Of a stretch of 64,000 nt of DNA, positions 1 through 10,282 are shown piece by piece. The notes beneath the pieces were generated by a model, which searched no databases, was not told the origin of the DNA, and saw only the letters and a program-made list of their open reading frames with translations. The DNA comes from Bacteroidota bacterium (GTDB taxonomy: Bacteria; Bacteroidota; Bacteroidia; Cytophagales; Cytophagaceae). Location of the stretch: contig JAEWAY010000016.1 in the NCBI GenBank assembly GCA_023391415.1, forward strand, positions 1 through 64,000, given 5' to 3'. Within the stretch, counting starts at the first letter, position 1. Every line of letters begins with the position of its first letter. The position numbers and the translations under genes are program-made.

Positions 1-17
1 CGCCAAGATATTAAGAT

Positions 18-164
18 TCACAGGAAATACAAGCTTAAAGCTATGTGGGCTTGGCTGTATGTGAATCTAAGGTCCGTGGCGGTACCTTCAGGGGCATACA
101 GTCCAAGTTCCACTCCTTTTACAAAAATTACAGGGTTCGTGGCTATATGGTTCCCTATAAGCAT
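18..164 (-). CDS. Possible 48-residue small ORF or gene remnant
   Basis: A short minus-strand frame opens with ATG and ends in TGA near the left edge. Its predicted product contains the run VIFVKGVELGLYAPEG and ends in an alternating hydrophobic stretch (IALSLYFL), which reads like the last strand of an outer-membrane or exported protein. A stop codon lies just upstream in the same frame, so it does not continue as a longer gene on the minus strand. It may be chance, a small protein or a decayed C-terminus. I do not recognise it. Confidence 0.2.
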   Translation of the reverse strand: MLIGNHIATNPVIFVKGVELGLYAPEGTATDLRFTYSQAHIALSLYFL

Positions 165-272
165 AAACCATGTCGCTCAAGACAATGTTCCGTCTTTTTG
201 TAACCGGAGAATGGTTTTATCCAATGTAAAATTATAACGCGTATTTCTCGTTTTGAGAAAAAATACTCCATA

Positions 273-1343
273 ATGTATAGAATCTTTTTCGCGGGTATAC
301 TATTTTTTGTTCAACTCGTTAGCGTACTCGCCCAGACATCGGCGCCCAAATACAGCAATGAGTTTTTGAGCATAGGCGTAGGCGCGCGCGCGCATGGAAT
401 GAGCAACGCCGTTACCGCCACGACCAGCGATGTGACTTCGGGGCATTGGAACCCTGCCGGACTTCTCGATTTGCCATCCAAATATCAAATAGGACTTATG
501 CATTCGGAATACTTCGCGGGAATCGCCAAGTATGATTACGGAAGCGTAGCAACCCGTCTGGATTCGAATTCCGCTATTGGCATCAGTATCATTCGATTTG
601 GTATCGACGACATACCGGACACCCGTTTTCTCTATGACGCCAACGGAACGATCAATTACGACAACGTCCGGTACTTTTCCGCGTCGGATTACGCCTTCAT
701 ACTTTCATACGCCCGAAAAATTCCCCGCCTCAGAGGTATACAGACAGGGGCTAACTTTAAGGTTGTCCATCGTATCGTCGGCAACTTCGCCACGGCATGG
801 GGATTCGGACTTGACGCGGGAGCCAAATATCAGCATAAGTCCTGGCGTTTTGGATTGATGGCCAGAGATATTACCAACACATTCAACGCCTGGTCGTATA
901 ATACGGAAATGTTTCGGGACATCTTCATCCAAACAGGCAATGAAATTCCCCAAAACTCTATAGAGCTTACTCTACCCAGACTCGTACTGGGAATGGCGAA
1001 AAACTTTATAAAGGAAGATAAAAAAATCGGGGTGATGGCGGCATTGGATTTGATTACAACTTTTGACGGCAAAAGGAATACGCTTGTCAAAACCAATTTC
1101 GCGTCCATTGAACCGGCACTGGGCCTTGAAATCGATTATAAAAAAATGATCTATCTGCGTGGTGGCGTCGGAAACTTTCAAAAAATTCAGGATTTTGACA
1201 AAAGCTATTATAGCATCCAGCCCAATTTTGGGATAGGGGTAAAGATTTACAGATTTTCGATCGACTACGCGCTGACAAATCCTGGAAATACATCCGAAAT
1301 CCTGTATTCCAACGTATTTTCACTAACGATAAACCTAAACTAA
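273..1343 (+). CDS. PorV/PorQ-family outer membrane beta-barrel protein of the type IX secretion system
   Basis: A 356-residue protein with an N-terminal signal peptide (hydrophobic core about residues 5-18, cleavage near VLAQ). It continues with the family's opening motif, seen as FLSIGVGARAHGMSNA and HWNPAGL, followed by many alternating beta strands. PorV and PorQ are FadL-like barrels that shuttle T9SS cargo to the surface sortase PorU. Here the gene sits only 7 nt upstream of porU on the same strand, so the two are surely co-transcribed, which favours a PorV-like partner role. I cannot separate PorV from PorQ by eye, so no symbol is given. Start chosen at the ATG in front of the signal peptide. 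Confidence 0.8.
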   Translation: MYRIFFAGILFFVQLVSVLAQTSAPKYSNEFLSIGVGARAHGMSNAVTATTSDVTSGHWNPAGLLDLPSKYQIGLMHSEYFAGIAKYDYGSVATRLDSNSAIGISIIRFGIDDIPDTRFLYDANGTINYDNVRYFSASDYAFILSYARKIPRLRGIQTGANFKVVHRIVGNFATAWGFGLDAGAKYQHKSWRFGLMARDITNTFNAWSYNTEMFRDIFIQTGNEIPQNSIELTLPRLVLGMAKNFIKEDKKIGVMAALDLITTFDGKRNTLVKTNFASIEPALGLEIDYKKMIYLRGGVGNFQKIQDFDKSYYSIQPNFGIGVKIYRFSIDYALTNPGNTSEILYSNVFSLTINLN

Positions 1344-1350
1344 TCTGCCG

Positions 1351-4300
1351 GTGAAGCGCTCTTGTTGGACATTCGTTATGCTGTTTTTTATACGCGTATT
1401 GGGATTCAACGCGTATTCTCAGCTTTCATATGGCAATGAGTGGATTGTCCCGGGACAGCCTTATTACAAGATACAAACCTATCAAAATGGCTTATACGCG
1501 ATCAGCGGTCAGGACCTTATAGACCAGGGCCTGTCGATCCACTCGCTCAATCCTGTCAATCTTCAGCTATGGCATCGGGGCGAAGAACAAGCCATACTTC
1601 TGAAGGGGGTTGGAGATGGAAAATTTGACCCTCAGGACTCACTGATCTTTTATGGAAAAAGAAACGACGGCGCGCTGGACGCGCGCCTATATCAGCCAGC
1701 CGACGCCCAACTAAATCCCTATATCAATTTACACTCGGATACCTGCGCTTTTTTTCTCACTGCAGGTCAGCACCCTGGAAAACGCGTAAAAAAAGAAGCG
1801 TACCGGCATGTCGAAACCCAGCATACCTGGCACTGGAGAGAAGAGTCGCTGGTACTGGCGGAGGCGTACAACCGGGGGGAACTCATAGGAGAAAACCGGT
1901 CTTCGTATTTTACAACAGGGGAGGGCTGGACCGGCAGTCCATTCGCCAAAGGAGCTACCGGAGCGGCCGTAGACCGGATTTATTTTCTTCCCACTTCCGA
2001 AGTGCTTTTGACAGGACCTGACTCCCGTCTTGAAGTTATGTTGTCCGGCTACAATAAAGAACGACACAATGTGGAGATCATGATCGGAACGAATACTTCG
2101 ACGATTGGCTCACTCCCCGTCGAATTGTTCGAGGGTTATGAAAACCGGAAGTTCTCCACCTTGATTCCTTCAAACCTGATAACCGGGGAATCATTAAAAG
2201 TAACTATACGACTAAAAGGCTTTAGCGGCTATCCTGATCGGATCGCCGTCAGCTATCTGAAACTGGATTATCCTCAAAAATTAACTTCACCAACAACCGG
2301 CTCGCTGAATTTCTCCACTACAAGCCCCGGTTTTTTCCTGGTGCCGGAATCTTCCGTCTCCATCTTTAACCATACTGATCATGATGAAATGATCGAGCTG
2401 GAGCGCTCATCCGAGGGTAAAGTATATGTGCCGGCCGGCAAACAGCGATTACTGGTACATTCCGCTTCAACCTACCTGAAACCGAGCAGGATTTCCCAAG
2501 CCCTGCTAAAAATCCACGAGACCGCGAGCCCACAGGTTAAAAACGCGGACTTTCTGATCATTACGCATCCCCGTTTTTTGGCGGAAGCGAATGAATACGC
2601 CGCTTACCGAAAATCCGCCGACGGAGGAGCCTACAACATATCCTTGTCGCTGTTTGAAGAGCTCTGTGACGAATTCGCCTATGGAGAGTTTACTCCTTCG
2701 GCCATACGCGATTATTGCCGGTTTATGGCCGAATATTCCAATGTTCGTTATCTTTTCATTATCGGCAGAGGTCTGGATGTTGACTACAACCATTATCGGG
2801 TAGGCAAGCCGCATCGATTTCACCCTTCGGCCTACCTGACCGAAAATACGTGGGACTATGTAGAAAACTTTGTACCGCACGCGGGCAACCCTACAAGCGA
2901 TCTGGCATATGTAAATGGATTGAAAGGCAATCCTGAGCATATCGCGGCTTTTCCTGTCGGCCGCTTGTGCGTCAAATATCCGGGAGAAACGCGCGCCTAT
3001 CTCAACAAAGTAAAGACGCATGAGCGTATGCCGGCGAATCAGGAATGGCGGAAACACGTCCTGCATCTAAGCGGGGGCAAAACAAAAGATGAAATTCAAA
3101 ACTTCAGAAACCAACTGCAAAGTCTGGCGCCCATAATAGAAGATACTGTTTTTGGCGGAAAGGTGACAAAGCATATCGTCAAAACGGTCAATTCCTATGT
3201 AGAAGATCGTTTGATAGAAACCGTAGCGGATGAAGTCAATAAAGGCGTCTCCTTTATCACATTTCTGGGTCACGACTCGCCCAACGTAAAGGACATCGAT
3301 ATCGGATATGTAACCAACCAATTGTATGGATACAGCAATTACGGAAAGTACCCTATGCTGATACTCAATGGCTGCAATACGACAAACGCGTCGGTTCCTT
3401 ATTCCCTCTCGGAAAACTGGCTCCATACCGAGAATCTGGGAGGATTATTGTCGATGGGCCATACCGACTATGGCTATATCGCTTTACTGGAAAACTATAC
3501 CCGGGTTTTCTATCAACAAATGTTTTCCAGACGCTCGACCTTCGAAAATCAGTTGTCCGTCGGCGATGTGCAAAGACTTGTTCATCTGGAAATGAGCGCC
3601 AACGCGGATTTCTATATCAACACCATGTTTCAGCAGGTATTTCTGATGGGAGATCCTTCCATAAAAATGTTCGCTCCGGAAAAACCCGACTTCACCATAA
3701 AAAATGTGGTCGTATCCTCTTTTGACAGCAACCCGGTCTCCGCCGTCACCGACTCCTTTCAGGTGCATATTGACGTTCATAATTTCGGTCTTACCTATTC
3801 CGAACCCGTCCTGATCTCGATACGCAGGACAATCGGTACCACAACCTATACGGATACGGTCTCCATAAAACTACCCGACTATAGCGGAACCATCCGATTG
3901 ACCCTGAAAAACCGGGAAGGATGGGAGGTACACGGTGTAAACGTATTCACGATAACACTCGATCCGCATGGAAAAGTACCCGACAGCGACAGGCAAAACA
4001 ATCATTATTCTTTCCAATATTTTATTCCCGCGAGCAGCGTCGCCACCTTGTTTCCTGAAAAATACGCCATTGTCAACAAACCTGTGACGCGTCTTGTCGC
4101 TCAGGCGGCCGATCTTTTCATGGATGAAAAGGAGTATGTGTTTGAACTGGATACCAGCCACGCGTTCAATAGTCCTTTCAAAAAAACCATCCATCAAAAA
4201 GCGCCGGCCCTGGCGCGGGTGGAATCAGTCGACCTTCTTCCGGACCTGGCGGCCAATGACTCCATGGTTTACTATTGGAGAGTACGTTTCCGCGAAGTAA

Positions 4301-6357
4301 GCGACGCGTTGGATACCTCCTGGACTTATAGCTCATTTGTATACATCAAAAACGGTCCTCAGGGATGGTCGCAATCATCGCTCGCGCAGATAGACGATGG
4401 AGAGACCCGGGGACTGGAAATCGACCTGGCGTCTCGATCCTATATGTTCTCCCCGCTTGAAGTTATCCTGACCGCGGCTTCCCCCGGAAAAGGATATGTC
4501 GGCCCCGATCATACACAACCGTCCATATACTATACGGAGCTGGGCGTCAATGGCGACGGCATCGTATATGAAAACAGAGGAGGATGCGGAGAAGGTCTTC
4601 TGGCGATCACCATGTCCAAAAGCGACCTTGTCCCTTACTTTCCGATCGCGCTGAACAACGTATGCGGACAAAGCAACTCCGGTAAACGGATCAACTCGTT
4701 CAGGAACTTAAACAGCGCCGATGGACAAAACGACCTCATACGCTACCTGGACGCTGTAAAGCCCGGCGACTATATTCTTCTGGCGAGTTCAGGCAACGTG
4801 CCTTACGCCAGTTGGAGTCCGGCGTTAAAGTCCAAAATCGAAGAGACGCTTGGCGCCAGGCTTCTGGCAAGCCTGAATCCGGAAGCTCCTTATATGATAC
4901 TCGGCAGAAAAGGCGAGCAGGAGCCCATTTTTGAGCAATATGGCGAAAAAGCGGGTATCATTAACTATAGTGGAACATTAAAAGGCAGGAATCACTCCGG
5001 ATCGGTTGAAAGCACTCTGATCGGCCCCGCCTTGGAATGGAAAGAACTCAACTATCAGGTAGAGGCCAGAGCGAACGATCACTACAGGATAGATCTGATC
5101 GGAGTCGACATGAATGGCGACAAGGACACGCTGCGAAGAAATGTCGCGTCATCCCCTCTGGACTTGTCGGACATCGACGCCACGCGATATCCGTACCTCC
5201 AGCTAAAAGCCTATCTGTACGATAGTATCAACCTGACTTCGCCTCTGCTCCGCTATTGGAATATCGTGTACGAAGGCGTACCCGAAGGAACTATGGAACC
5301 GCTCAAAATCGGACGGGAACACTACAAGAGCAAAATAAAGCAGGAGGGGGATTCTGTGAAATGGTCATACGTATACACGAATATCTCTGAAAAACATTTT
5401 AATGAACCACTTAAAGTGGTCTTTGTCTCCCGGAATATGACGTCCGGTATTTTCAAAACAGATACCCTTACATTAGCGCCACTGGCTCCGGGGGCTTCCC
5501 TTGAATTTACCTACGCGCTCCATACAACCGGATGGGTAGGGGACAACAGTCTGATGACTTATGTAAATCCCGAATTACAGCCGGAAACATATTATCCGAA
5601 CAATGTCATCAACGTCTCGTTTTCCGTAACGGCCGACCGTACCAATCCTTTACTGGATGTAACATTTGACGGTATACGTCTGATGAACGGAGAAATTGTG
5701 TCGCCCAGTCCGCTGATCGTGATCACGGTCCGGGATGAAAATCAGTTTAAGATCATGAATGATTCGACCGGCGTAGACCTATTTCTAAAAAGGCCCTGTA
5801 GCGGATGTAATTATGAAAAAATCACTTACGCGGATCCGGCGGTCATATCCTGGGGACAGGCCAGCGCGCGCTCCAATACATTTAAAGTGGAGTATAATCC
5901 AAAAAATCTGGAAGACGGCGTCTATACACTGCGGGTACAGGGCAGAGACGCTTCGGGAAACAAATCCGGACTAAGCCCTTACGAGGTCTCCTTTGAGGTA
6001 GTAAACGAGTCCGCCATCACCAACTTTTATCCCTATCCCAATCCTTTCTCCTCCAGTACACGCTTCGTCTTTACGCTCACGGGCGACAAGATACCTGACG
6101 ACATCCTCATCAAGATCATGACGGTGACGGGCAAAGTAGTACGACAAATATCCAAAGCGGAACTGGGACCGATTCGTATCGGCAACAATATCTCCGACTA
6201 CGCCTGGGATGGCAAGGACGACTTTGGAGACCAACTGGCGAATGGCGTATATCTCTATAAAGTAGACATCAAAAACGGCGATCTGTTTAATCACCGAAAA
6301 ACAAGCGCGGACAAAGCTTTCAAAAAAGGATACGGAAAAATGTATTTGATCCGGTAA
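1351..6357 (+). CDS. porU: Type IX secretion system sortase PorU (C25 gingipain-like cysteine protease)
   Basis: A 1668-residue exported protein. PorU removes the C-terminal sorting domain of T9SS cargo at the cell surface and transfers the cargo to anionic LPS. The central C25 peptidase domain shows the catalytic histidine in TFLGHDS (about His641) and the catalytic cysteine in LILNGCNTT (about Cys675). Downstream come beta-rich Ig-like regions. The C-terminus (about 1585-1668) has the sequence style of a sorting domain, with a YPNPF motif and GVYLYKVDI near the end. The length fits large Cytophagales PorU proteins. The apparent start is GTG at 1351, giving MKRSCWTF then a hydrophobic signal segment. 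There is no other good start close by. It converges on folA with only 7 nt between stops. Confidence 0.93.
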   Translation: MKRSCWTFVMLFFIRVLGFNAYSQLSYGNEWIVPGQPYYKIQTYQNGLYAISGQDLIDQGLSIHSLNPVNLQLWHRGEEQAILLKGVGDGKFDPQDSLIFYGKRNDGALDARLYQPADAQLNPYINLHSDTCAFFLTAGQHPGKRVKKEAYRHVETQHTWHWREESLVLAEAYNRGELIGENRSSYFTTGEGWTGSPFAKGATGAAVDRIYFLPTSEVLLTGPDSRLEVMLSGYNKERHNVEIMIGTNTSTIGSLPVELFEGYENRKFSTLIPSNLITGESLKVTIRLKGFSGYPDRIAVSYLKLDYPQKLTSPTTGSLNFSTTSPGFFLVPESSVSIFNHTDHDEMIELERSSEGKVYVPAGKQRLLVHSASTYLKPSRISQALLKIHETASPQVKNADFLIITHPRFLAEANEYAAYRKSADGGAYNISLSLFEELCDEFAYGEFTPSAIRDYCRFMAEYSNVRYLFIIGRGLDVDYNHYRVGKPHRFHPSAYLTENTWDYVENFVPHAGNPTSDLAYVNGLKGNPEHIAAFPVGRLCVKYPGETRAYLNKVKTHERMPANQEWRKHVLHLSGGKTKDEIQNFRNQLQSLAPIIEDTVFGGKVTKHIVKTVNSYVEDRLIETVADEVNKGVSFITFLGHDSPNVKDIDIGYVTNQLYGYSNYGKYPMLILNGCNTTNASVPYSLSENWLHTENLGGLLSMGHTDYGYIALLENYTRVFYQQMFSRRSTFENQLSVGDVQRLVHLEMSANADFYINTMFQQVFLMGDPSIKMFAPEKPDFTIKNVVVSSFDSNPVSAVTDSFQVHIDVHNFGLTYSEPVLISIRRTIGTTTYTDTVSIKLPDYSGTIRLTLKNREGWEVHGVNVFTITLDPHGKVPDSDRQNNHYSFQYFIPASSVATLFPEKYAIVNKPVTRLVAQAADLFMDEKEYVFELDTSHAFNSPFKKTIHQKAPALARVESVDLLPDLAANDSMVYYWRVRFREVSDALDTSWTYSSFVYIKNGPQGWSQSSLAQIDDGETRGLEIDLASRSYMFSPLEVILTAASPGKGYVGPDHTQPSIYYTELGVNGDGIVYENRGGCGEGLLAITMSKSDLVPYFPIALNNVCGQSNSGKRINSFRNLNSADGQNDLIRYLDAVKPGDYILLASSGNVPYASWSPALKSKIEETLGARLLASLNPEAPYMILGRKGEQEPIFEQYGEKAGIINYSGTLKGRNHSGSVESTLIGPALEWKELNYQVEARANDHYRIDLIGVDMNGDKDTLRRNVASSPLDLSDIDATRYPYLQLKAYLYDSINLTSPLLRYWNIVYEGVPEGTMEPLKIGREHYKSKIKQEGDSVKWSYVYTNISEKHFNEPLKVVFVSRNMTSGIFKTDTLTLAPLAPGASLEFTYALHTTGWVGDNSLMTYVNPELQPETYYPNNVINVSFSVTADRTNPLLDVTFDGIRLMNGEIVSPSPLIVITVRDENQFKIMNDSTGVDLFLKRPCSGCNYEKITYADPAVISWGQASARSNTFKVEYNPKNLEDGVYTLRVQGRDASGNKSGLSPYEVSFEVVNESAITNFYPYPNPFSSSTRFVFTLTGDKIPDDILIKIMTVTGKVVRQISKAELGPIRIGNNISDYAWDGKDDFGDQLANGVYLYKVDIKNGDLFNHRKTSADKAFKKGYGKMYLIR

Positions 6358-6364
6358 ACGGATT

Positions 6365-6868
6365 TTAAGACTTTTTTCTCTTATAAATCACAAAATCATA
6401 CGAGAAAGCATGTTTGTCATCCGCTTCATGACTGACTCTGTCCACCTCCTCCCAATCATCCGGATGGAAGTTTTCCAAAAACACATCCGCGTCGTCTATT
6501 TTTGTTTTGACATCCGTAAAATAGATCGTATCCGCGTAATCAATCGTCTGATTGATGATTTCCGCTCCTCCGATCACAAAAGCCTCGTCAGTTTCATGCT
6601 TGTTTACGAACTCGAGAGCTTCCTTTACGGAACGCGCTATGACAGCGCCTTCAAATTTGTAGTCTTTCTGACGGGTTACAACAACGGAAACTCTTCCTGG
6701 AAGCGCTTTGCCTATCGACTCGATGGTTTTACGCCCCATAATCATATGACGACCCATCGTCTTGTTTTTAAAAAACTTCAGATCATTGGGCAGGTGCCAG
6801 GGCAGACGGTTGTCTTTACCGATCGCCTTGTTCTGATCGGCCGCGACGATAATACTTATAGCCGGCAT
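6365..6868 (-). CDS. folA: Dihydrofolate reductase
   Basis: A 167-residue enzyme that reduces dihydrofolate to tetrahydrofolate with NADPH. The N-terminus MPAISIIVAADQNKAIGKDN matches the family's first strand and Met20-type loop. LPWHLPNDLKFFK carries the substrate-binding acidic residue (Asp in PNDLK). MGRKTIESIG is the cofactor-binding segment, and FVIGGAEI is the conserved double-glycine motif. Length is normal. It is the last gene of a minus-strand run namZ-fmt-folA with a 12-nt gap to fmt. Pairing of a folate enzyme with formyl-Met-tRNA synthesis is sensible, because fmt consumes 10-formyl-tetrahydrofolate. Confidence 0.95.
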   Translation of the reverse strand: MPAISIIVAADQNKAIGKDNRLPWHLPNDLKFFKNKTMGRHMIMGRKTIESIGKALPGRVSVVVTRQKDYKFEGAVIARSVKEALEFVNKHETDEAFVIGGAEIINQTIDYADTIYFTDVKTKIDDADVFLENFHPDDWEEVDRVSHEADDKHAFSYDFVIYKRKKS

Positions 6869-6880
6869 TGTAGCGCTCTT

Positions 6881-7807
6881 TTATAGTTTATTTCCTCTAA
6901 AAAAATCTTCGATTTTCATACGCTTTTTACCTTCCATTTGCAATTCTTTCACCGATACGGCGCCATCGCCTGTGTGAAGGAGAAGATAATCCTTATTGTT
7001 GGTAGAAAAGAATTCGTTAGCCTGTACTTTCTCCCGATCAGCCCCGACATCGATTTCAACAGATAAAATTTTAAATTGTTTATCTCCCAGCATAGTCCAG
7101 GCGGCGGGATAAGGCGACAGACCTCTCACAAAGTTTTTGACTTCCCGGGAAGTTCTGGAATAGTCGATTTCGCAGTCCTCCTTGAATATTTTGGGCGCGG
7201 GCTTACATCGCTGATCAATATGTTGCTTAAACGCGACAACCGTCCCCTCCTGAATATTCCGGGTAGTTTTAAGTACAAGCCCGGCTCCGATACTCATAAG
7301 CCGGCGATAAAGCGATTCCACATTTTCATCGGGATCAATAGGAGTCTTTTCCTGCAAGATAATATCGCCGGTATCAATCTCATGATTCAGAAAGAAAGTC
7401 GTTACTCCTGTTTCCTTCTCGTCATTCATGATAGCCCAGTTGATAGGAGCAGCGCCCCGATAATCGGGAAGCAGCGACGCGTGCAGGTTGAACGTCCCTA
7501 AGGAGGGCATATTCCATACCGCTTCCGGCAACATGCGAAAAGCCACGACTATCTGCAAGTCAGCCTTATAAGAGGCCAGTTCTTCCAAAAAACCGGGACT
7601 CTTCAACTTTTCGGGCTGCAATACCGGTATCTCGTGTTCAAGAGCTACCAGCTTTACCGGCGAAGGTGTCAGTTTCAATCCCCGGCCACTGGGCTTGTCC
7701 GGAGCAGTTACGACCGCTACCACATTGAATTTGTTTTCTATCAGTATCTCAAGGGAAGGTACCGCGAATTCGGGGGTACCCATATATATAATTCTAAGAT
7801 CTTTCAC
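6881..7807 (-). CDS. fmt: Methionyl-tRNA formyltransferase
   Basis: A 308-residue protein that formylates initiator Met-tRNA using 10-formyl-tetrahydrofolate. It has the Rossmann-type N-terminal domain (RIIYMGTPEFAV) and the signature loop with catalytic Asn/His (FNLHASLLPDYRGAAP, about residues 103-118). The hydrolase-type segment ETGVTTFFLNHEIDTGDI follows, then the C-terminal OB-like domain from about residue 205. The start at 7807 is GTG (VKDLRIIYMG) and is the natural one by family alignment. It is flanked by 12-nt gaps to namZ and folA, indicating one operon. Confidence 0.95.
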   Translation of the reverse strand: MKDLRIIYMGTPEFAVPSLEILIENKFNVVAVVTAPDKPSGRGLKLTPSPVKLVALEHEIPVLQPEKLKSPGFLEELASYKADLQIVVAFRMLPEAVWNMPSLGTFNLHASLLPDYRGAAPINWAIMNDEKETGVTTFFLNHEIDTGDIILQEKTPIDPDENVESLYRRLMSIGAGLVLKTTRNIQEGTVVAFKQHIDQRCKPAPKIFKEDCEIDYSRTSREVKNFVRGLSPYPAAWTMLGDKQFKILSVEIDVGADREKVQANEFFSTNNKDYLLLHTGDGAVSVKELQMEGKKRMKIEDFFRGNKL

Positions 7808-7819
7808 TAAAATTTCCGT

Positions 7820-8995
7820 CTATTCAAAATCAGGGTAAAGTAAATACTTTTTCCTTATTTCTTTGTATTTATTCAAATCCGCTTGCCAGCTTTTTTTGAT
7901 TTCTTCTTCGCTCAATCCCTTCTGAATTTGTTCCCTCAGCTTTTCGTTGCCGGCAAGTTTGCTGAAAAACGAGTTAAAATACGCGGACTTATCGCTTGTC
8001 TTTTGATAAAAATCAATCAGATAACTGAGCGTAAAAGCTCTTGTTATGGGTAGCCCGCGTAAATCCATTCCATAACATACCTTATTCTCAAGCGGTGGAT
8101 TTTTAGCCATTCCGTCGATGCTCACCGGCGTGAAGCTAAAATCACCGTATACTTTATCCGGATAGCCGATCACCTGAAACGGGAACATCGTACCTCGTCC
8201 CAGACTGATCATAGTTCCCTCAAAAAGGCATATACTGGGATAAAGCGCGATAGCGAGATCGTTGGGCATATTAGGAGAGGGTTTTACCGGCAGACTGTAA
8301 GAGTCTTTATGAGTATAATCAGGCGCCTTGATAACCTGCAGTTTCGCTTGTCGTCCACCAGCCAGCCATTTTTCTCCATTAATCATCCGCGCGAGTTCTC
8401 CTACCGTGAGCCCATGAACAATAGGAATGGAATGCATGCCAACAAAAGACTTCTGTTTTTCCTCCAGAACAGGGCCATCCACATAGTTTCCATTAGGATT
8501 GGGTCTGTCCAGAATCAGTACCTCCTTATCGTTTTCCGCGGCCGCTTCCATCACATAGTGCATGGTACTGATATAGGTAAAGAAACGCACGCCAATATCC
8601 TGAATATCAAAGATGATCAGATCGACGTCTTTCAACTGCTCGGGAAGTGGCTTTTTATTTTTACCATATAAGCTCACGATCGGAAGCCCGGTAATGACGT
8701 CCACATCGTTTCTGATGGTTTCTCCCGCGTCGGCGGTACCCCGAAACCCATGTTCCGGAGCGAATATTTTGACAATCGTGACGCCTCTGGACAGGAGGGT
8801 ATCCGCCAGATGCGTTTTATCCACCAGAGAAGTATGGTTTACGACCAGGGCTACCCTCTTGTTTTTGAGCAGGGGGAGATATTCATCCATCCGGTTCGCC
8901 GCGGGCAATGGCTTCTGGCCATGAGCGCGGGGCGCGCACCCGGTCGCTAAAAGTATATTTAGCAGAACCAAACCAAAAGAAAACAATTTATTCAT
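7820..8995 (-). CDS. namZ: Exo-beta-N-acetylmuramidase NamZ-type lipoprotein (DUF1343, GH171)
   Basis: A 391-residue protein with a lipoprotein signal (hydrophobic run then LATGC, acylated Cys about residue 20), so probably membrane-anchored on the periplasmic side. The body matches the DUF1343 family: KNKRVALVVNHTS, FAPEHGFRGTADAGE, LIFDIQDIGVRFFTYISTM and SPNMP motifs are all visible. Characterised members (Bacillus and Tannerella NamZ) release terminal MurNAc from peptidoglycan fragments. That activity is known for the family and inferred here. First gene of the minus-strand run with fmt and folA. Divergent from the permease gene at 9056 across 60 bp. Confidence 0.87.
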   Translation of the reverse strand: MNKLFSFGLVLLNILLATGCAPRAHGQKPLPAANRMDEYLPLLKNKRVALVVNHTSLVDKTHLADTLLSRGVTIVKIFAPEHGFRGTADAGETIRNDVDVITGLPIVSLYGKNKKPLPEQLKDVDLIIFDIQDIGVRFFTYISTMHYVMEAAAENDKEVLILDRPNPNGNYVDGPVLEEKQKSFVGMHSIPIVHGLTVGELARMINGEKWLAGGRQAKLQVIKAPDYTHKDSYSLPVKPSPNMPNDLAIALYPSICLFEGTMISLGRGTMFPFQVIGYPDKVYGDFSFTPVSIDGMAKNPPLENKVCYGMDLRGLPITRAFTLSYLIDFYQKTSDKSAYFNSFFSKLAGNEKLREQIQKGLSEEEIKKSWQADLNKYKEIRKKYLLYPDFE

Positions 8996-9055
8996 ATATT
9001 TATTTTTTCATTATCAAAATCCGTTCCTCAAAACTAACGGATAAAATTAAAGAAA

Positions 9056-10282
9056 TTGAATCTAAACTATTTTATATCTCAAAGAATAACCCGCTCGGAT
9101 AAGAATTCCTTTTCCTATATAGTCACCCGGATCGCCATCGCCGTCACCGCGTTTGGACTTATGGTCATGTTGATCTCCAACGGAGTGCTGGAAGGCTTCA
9201 AGACCAGAATCAGAGAAAAGATCTTCAGCTTTGGCGCCCATATTCAGGTAACAAAATACGATCTCAAAAAGTCGTTTGAAGAATCTCCATTAAGCCAGAA
9301 TACCAATTTATACCTTTATCCCGATAGCATAAAAGGTCTGGAGCACATTCAGATATACAGCAATAAACCCGCTTTGCTACGTACGGACGACGATATCATG
9401 GGCGTAATTCTCAAGGGGGTGGGCCAAGACTTTCGTCTCGCGGATTTTGAGCAAAATATGCTTAAAGGCGAATTCCTGGCATTGCCCGATTCAGGCTACG
9501 CGCCGGAAATCATCGTGAGCGCGAAGATCGCGAACCGGATGAACCTCCAGATCGGGGATCCCGTGATTATGATTTTTTCGCGTACCAACTACGCCGCCCC
9601 GGCTTATCGGAAGCTATTCGTAAAAGGGATATATGAAACAGGCCTTGAAGAGTTTGACGAGCACTTTGTACTGGGGGACATACGGCTCAACCGAAGGATA
9701 AACAACTGGGCGGATACACTGGTAGGAGGGTATGAAATATTCGTATCCAACTTCAACCACCTGAATGTAGTCTCAGAGGCCGTATTTGATTACATGGACT
9801 ACGATATGCAAATAGAAAAAATTACCGACAAATACATTCAGATATTTGACTGGCTAAAGCTACTTGATCGCAATGTCGTCATATTTCTCGCGCTGATACT
9901 GGCGGTAGCCAGCTTCAATATGGTGGCGACCCTGCTGATCATGATCATGGAACGTACCAACATGATCGGTGTGCTGAAGGCCCTGGGAGCTACCAACAGC
10001 CAGGTACGGCGCGTCTTTATATATTCCGGAGCCCGTATTATCCTGACAGGCCTGTTTTACGGCAATCTCTTCGGTCTCGGAGTATGCGCCATTCAATATT
10101 ATTTCAGGCTGATACCGCTGGATCCGGAAAACTACTATATGACCTACGTCCCAATCGAGTTTAACTGGCCGGTTATAATAGGCATCAATATCCTTACATT
10201 TTCCGTCGTTACGCTTGTACTGCTTGTACCGGCCTATATCATAAGCCGCATGCGTCCGGTGAGATCGATCAAATTCAGTTAA
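9056..10282 (+). CDS. ABC transporter permease, LolC/LolE (FtsX) family
   Basis: A 408-residue FtsX-type permease. An N-terminal membrane helix (IAIAVTAFGLMVMLIS, about 24-40) is followed by a periplasmic MacB-like domain (about 45-265). Three C-terminal helices lie around 275-300, 320-345 and 370-395. The motif ALGATNSQVRRVFIYSG after the second helix is the coupling-helix region of lipoprotein-releasing permeases. It probably extracts outer-membrane lipoproteins with an ATPase such as the LolD at 49135-49797, which is encoded far away. The start is a TTG at 9056 (LNLNYFISQRI), supported because homologues begin at this conserved helix and no ATG is available in frame nearby. Confidence 0.85.
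   Translation: MNLNYFISQRITRSDKNSFSYIVTRIAIAVTAFGLMVMLISNGVLEGFKTRIREKIFSFGAHIQVTKYDLKKSFEESPLSQNTNLYLYPDSIKGLEHIQIYSNKPALLRTDDDIMGVILKGVGQDFRLADFEQNMLKGEFLALPDSGYAPEIIVSAKIANRMNLQIGDPVIMIFSRTNYAAPAYRKLFVKGIYETGLEEFDEHFVLGDIRLNRRINNWADTLVGGYEIFVSNFNHLNVVSEAVFDYMDYDMQIEKITDKYIQIFDWLKLLDRNVVIFLALILAVASFNMVATLLIMIMERTNMIGVLKALGATNSQVRRVFIYSGARIILTGLFYGNLFGLGVCAIQYYFRLIPLDPENYYMTYVPIEFNWPVIIGINILTFSVVTLVLLVPAYIISRMRPVRSIKFS

Noticed and set aside
43..237. A 64-residue frame on the + strand
   Set aside because: Composition and lack of motifs suggest noise. The opposite strand is slightly more protein-like.
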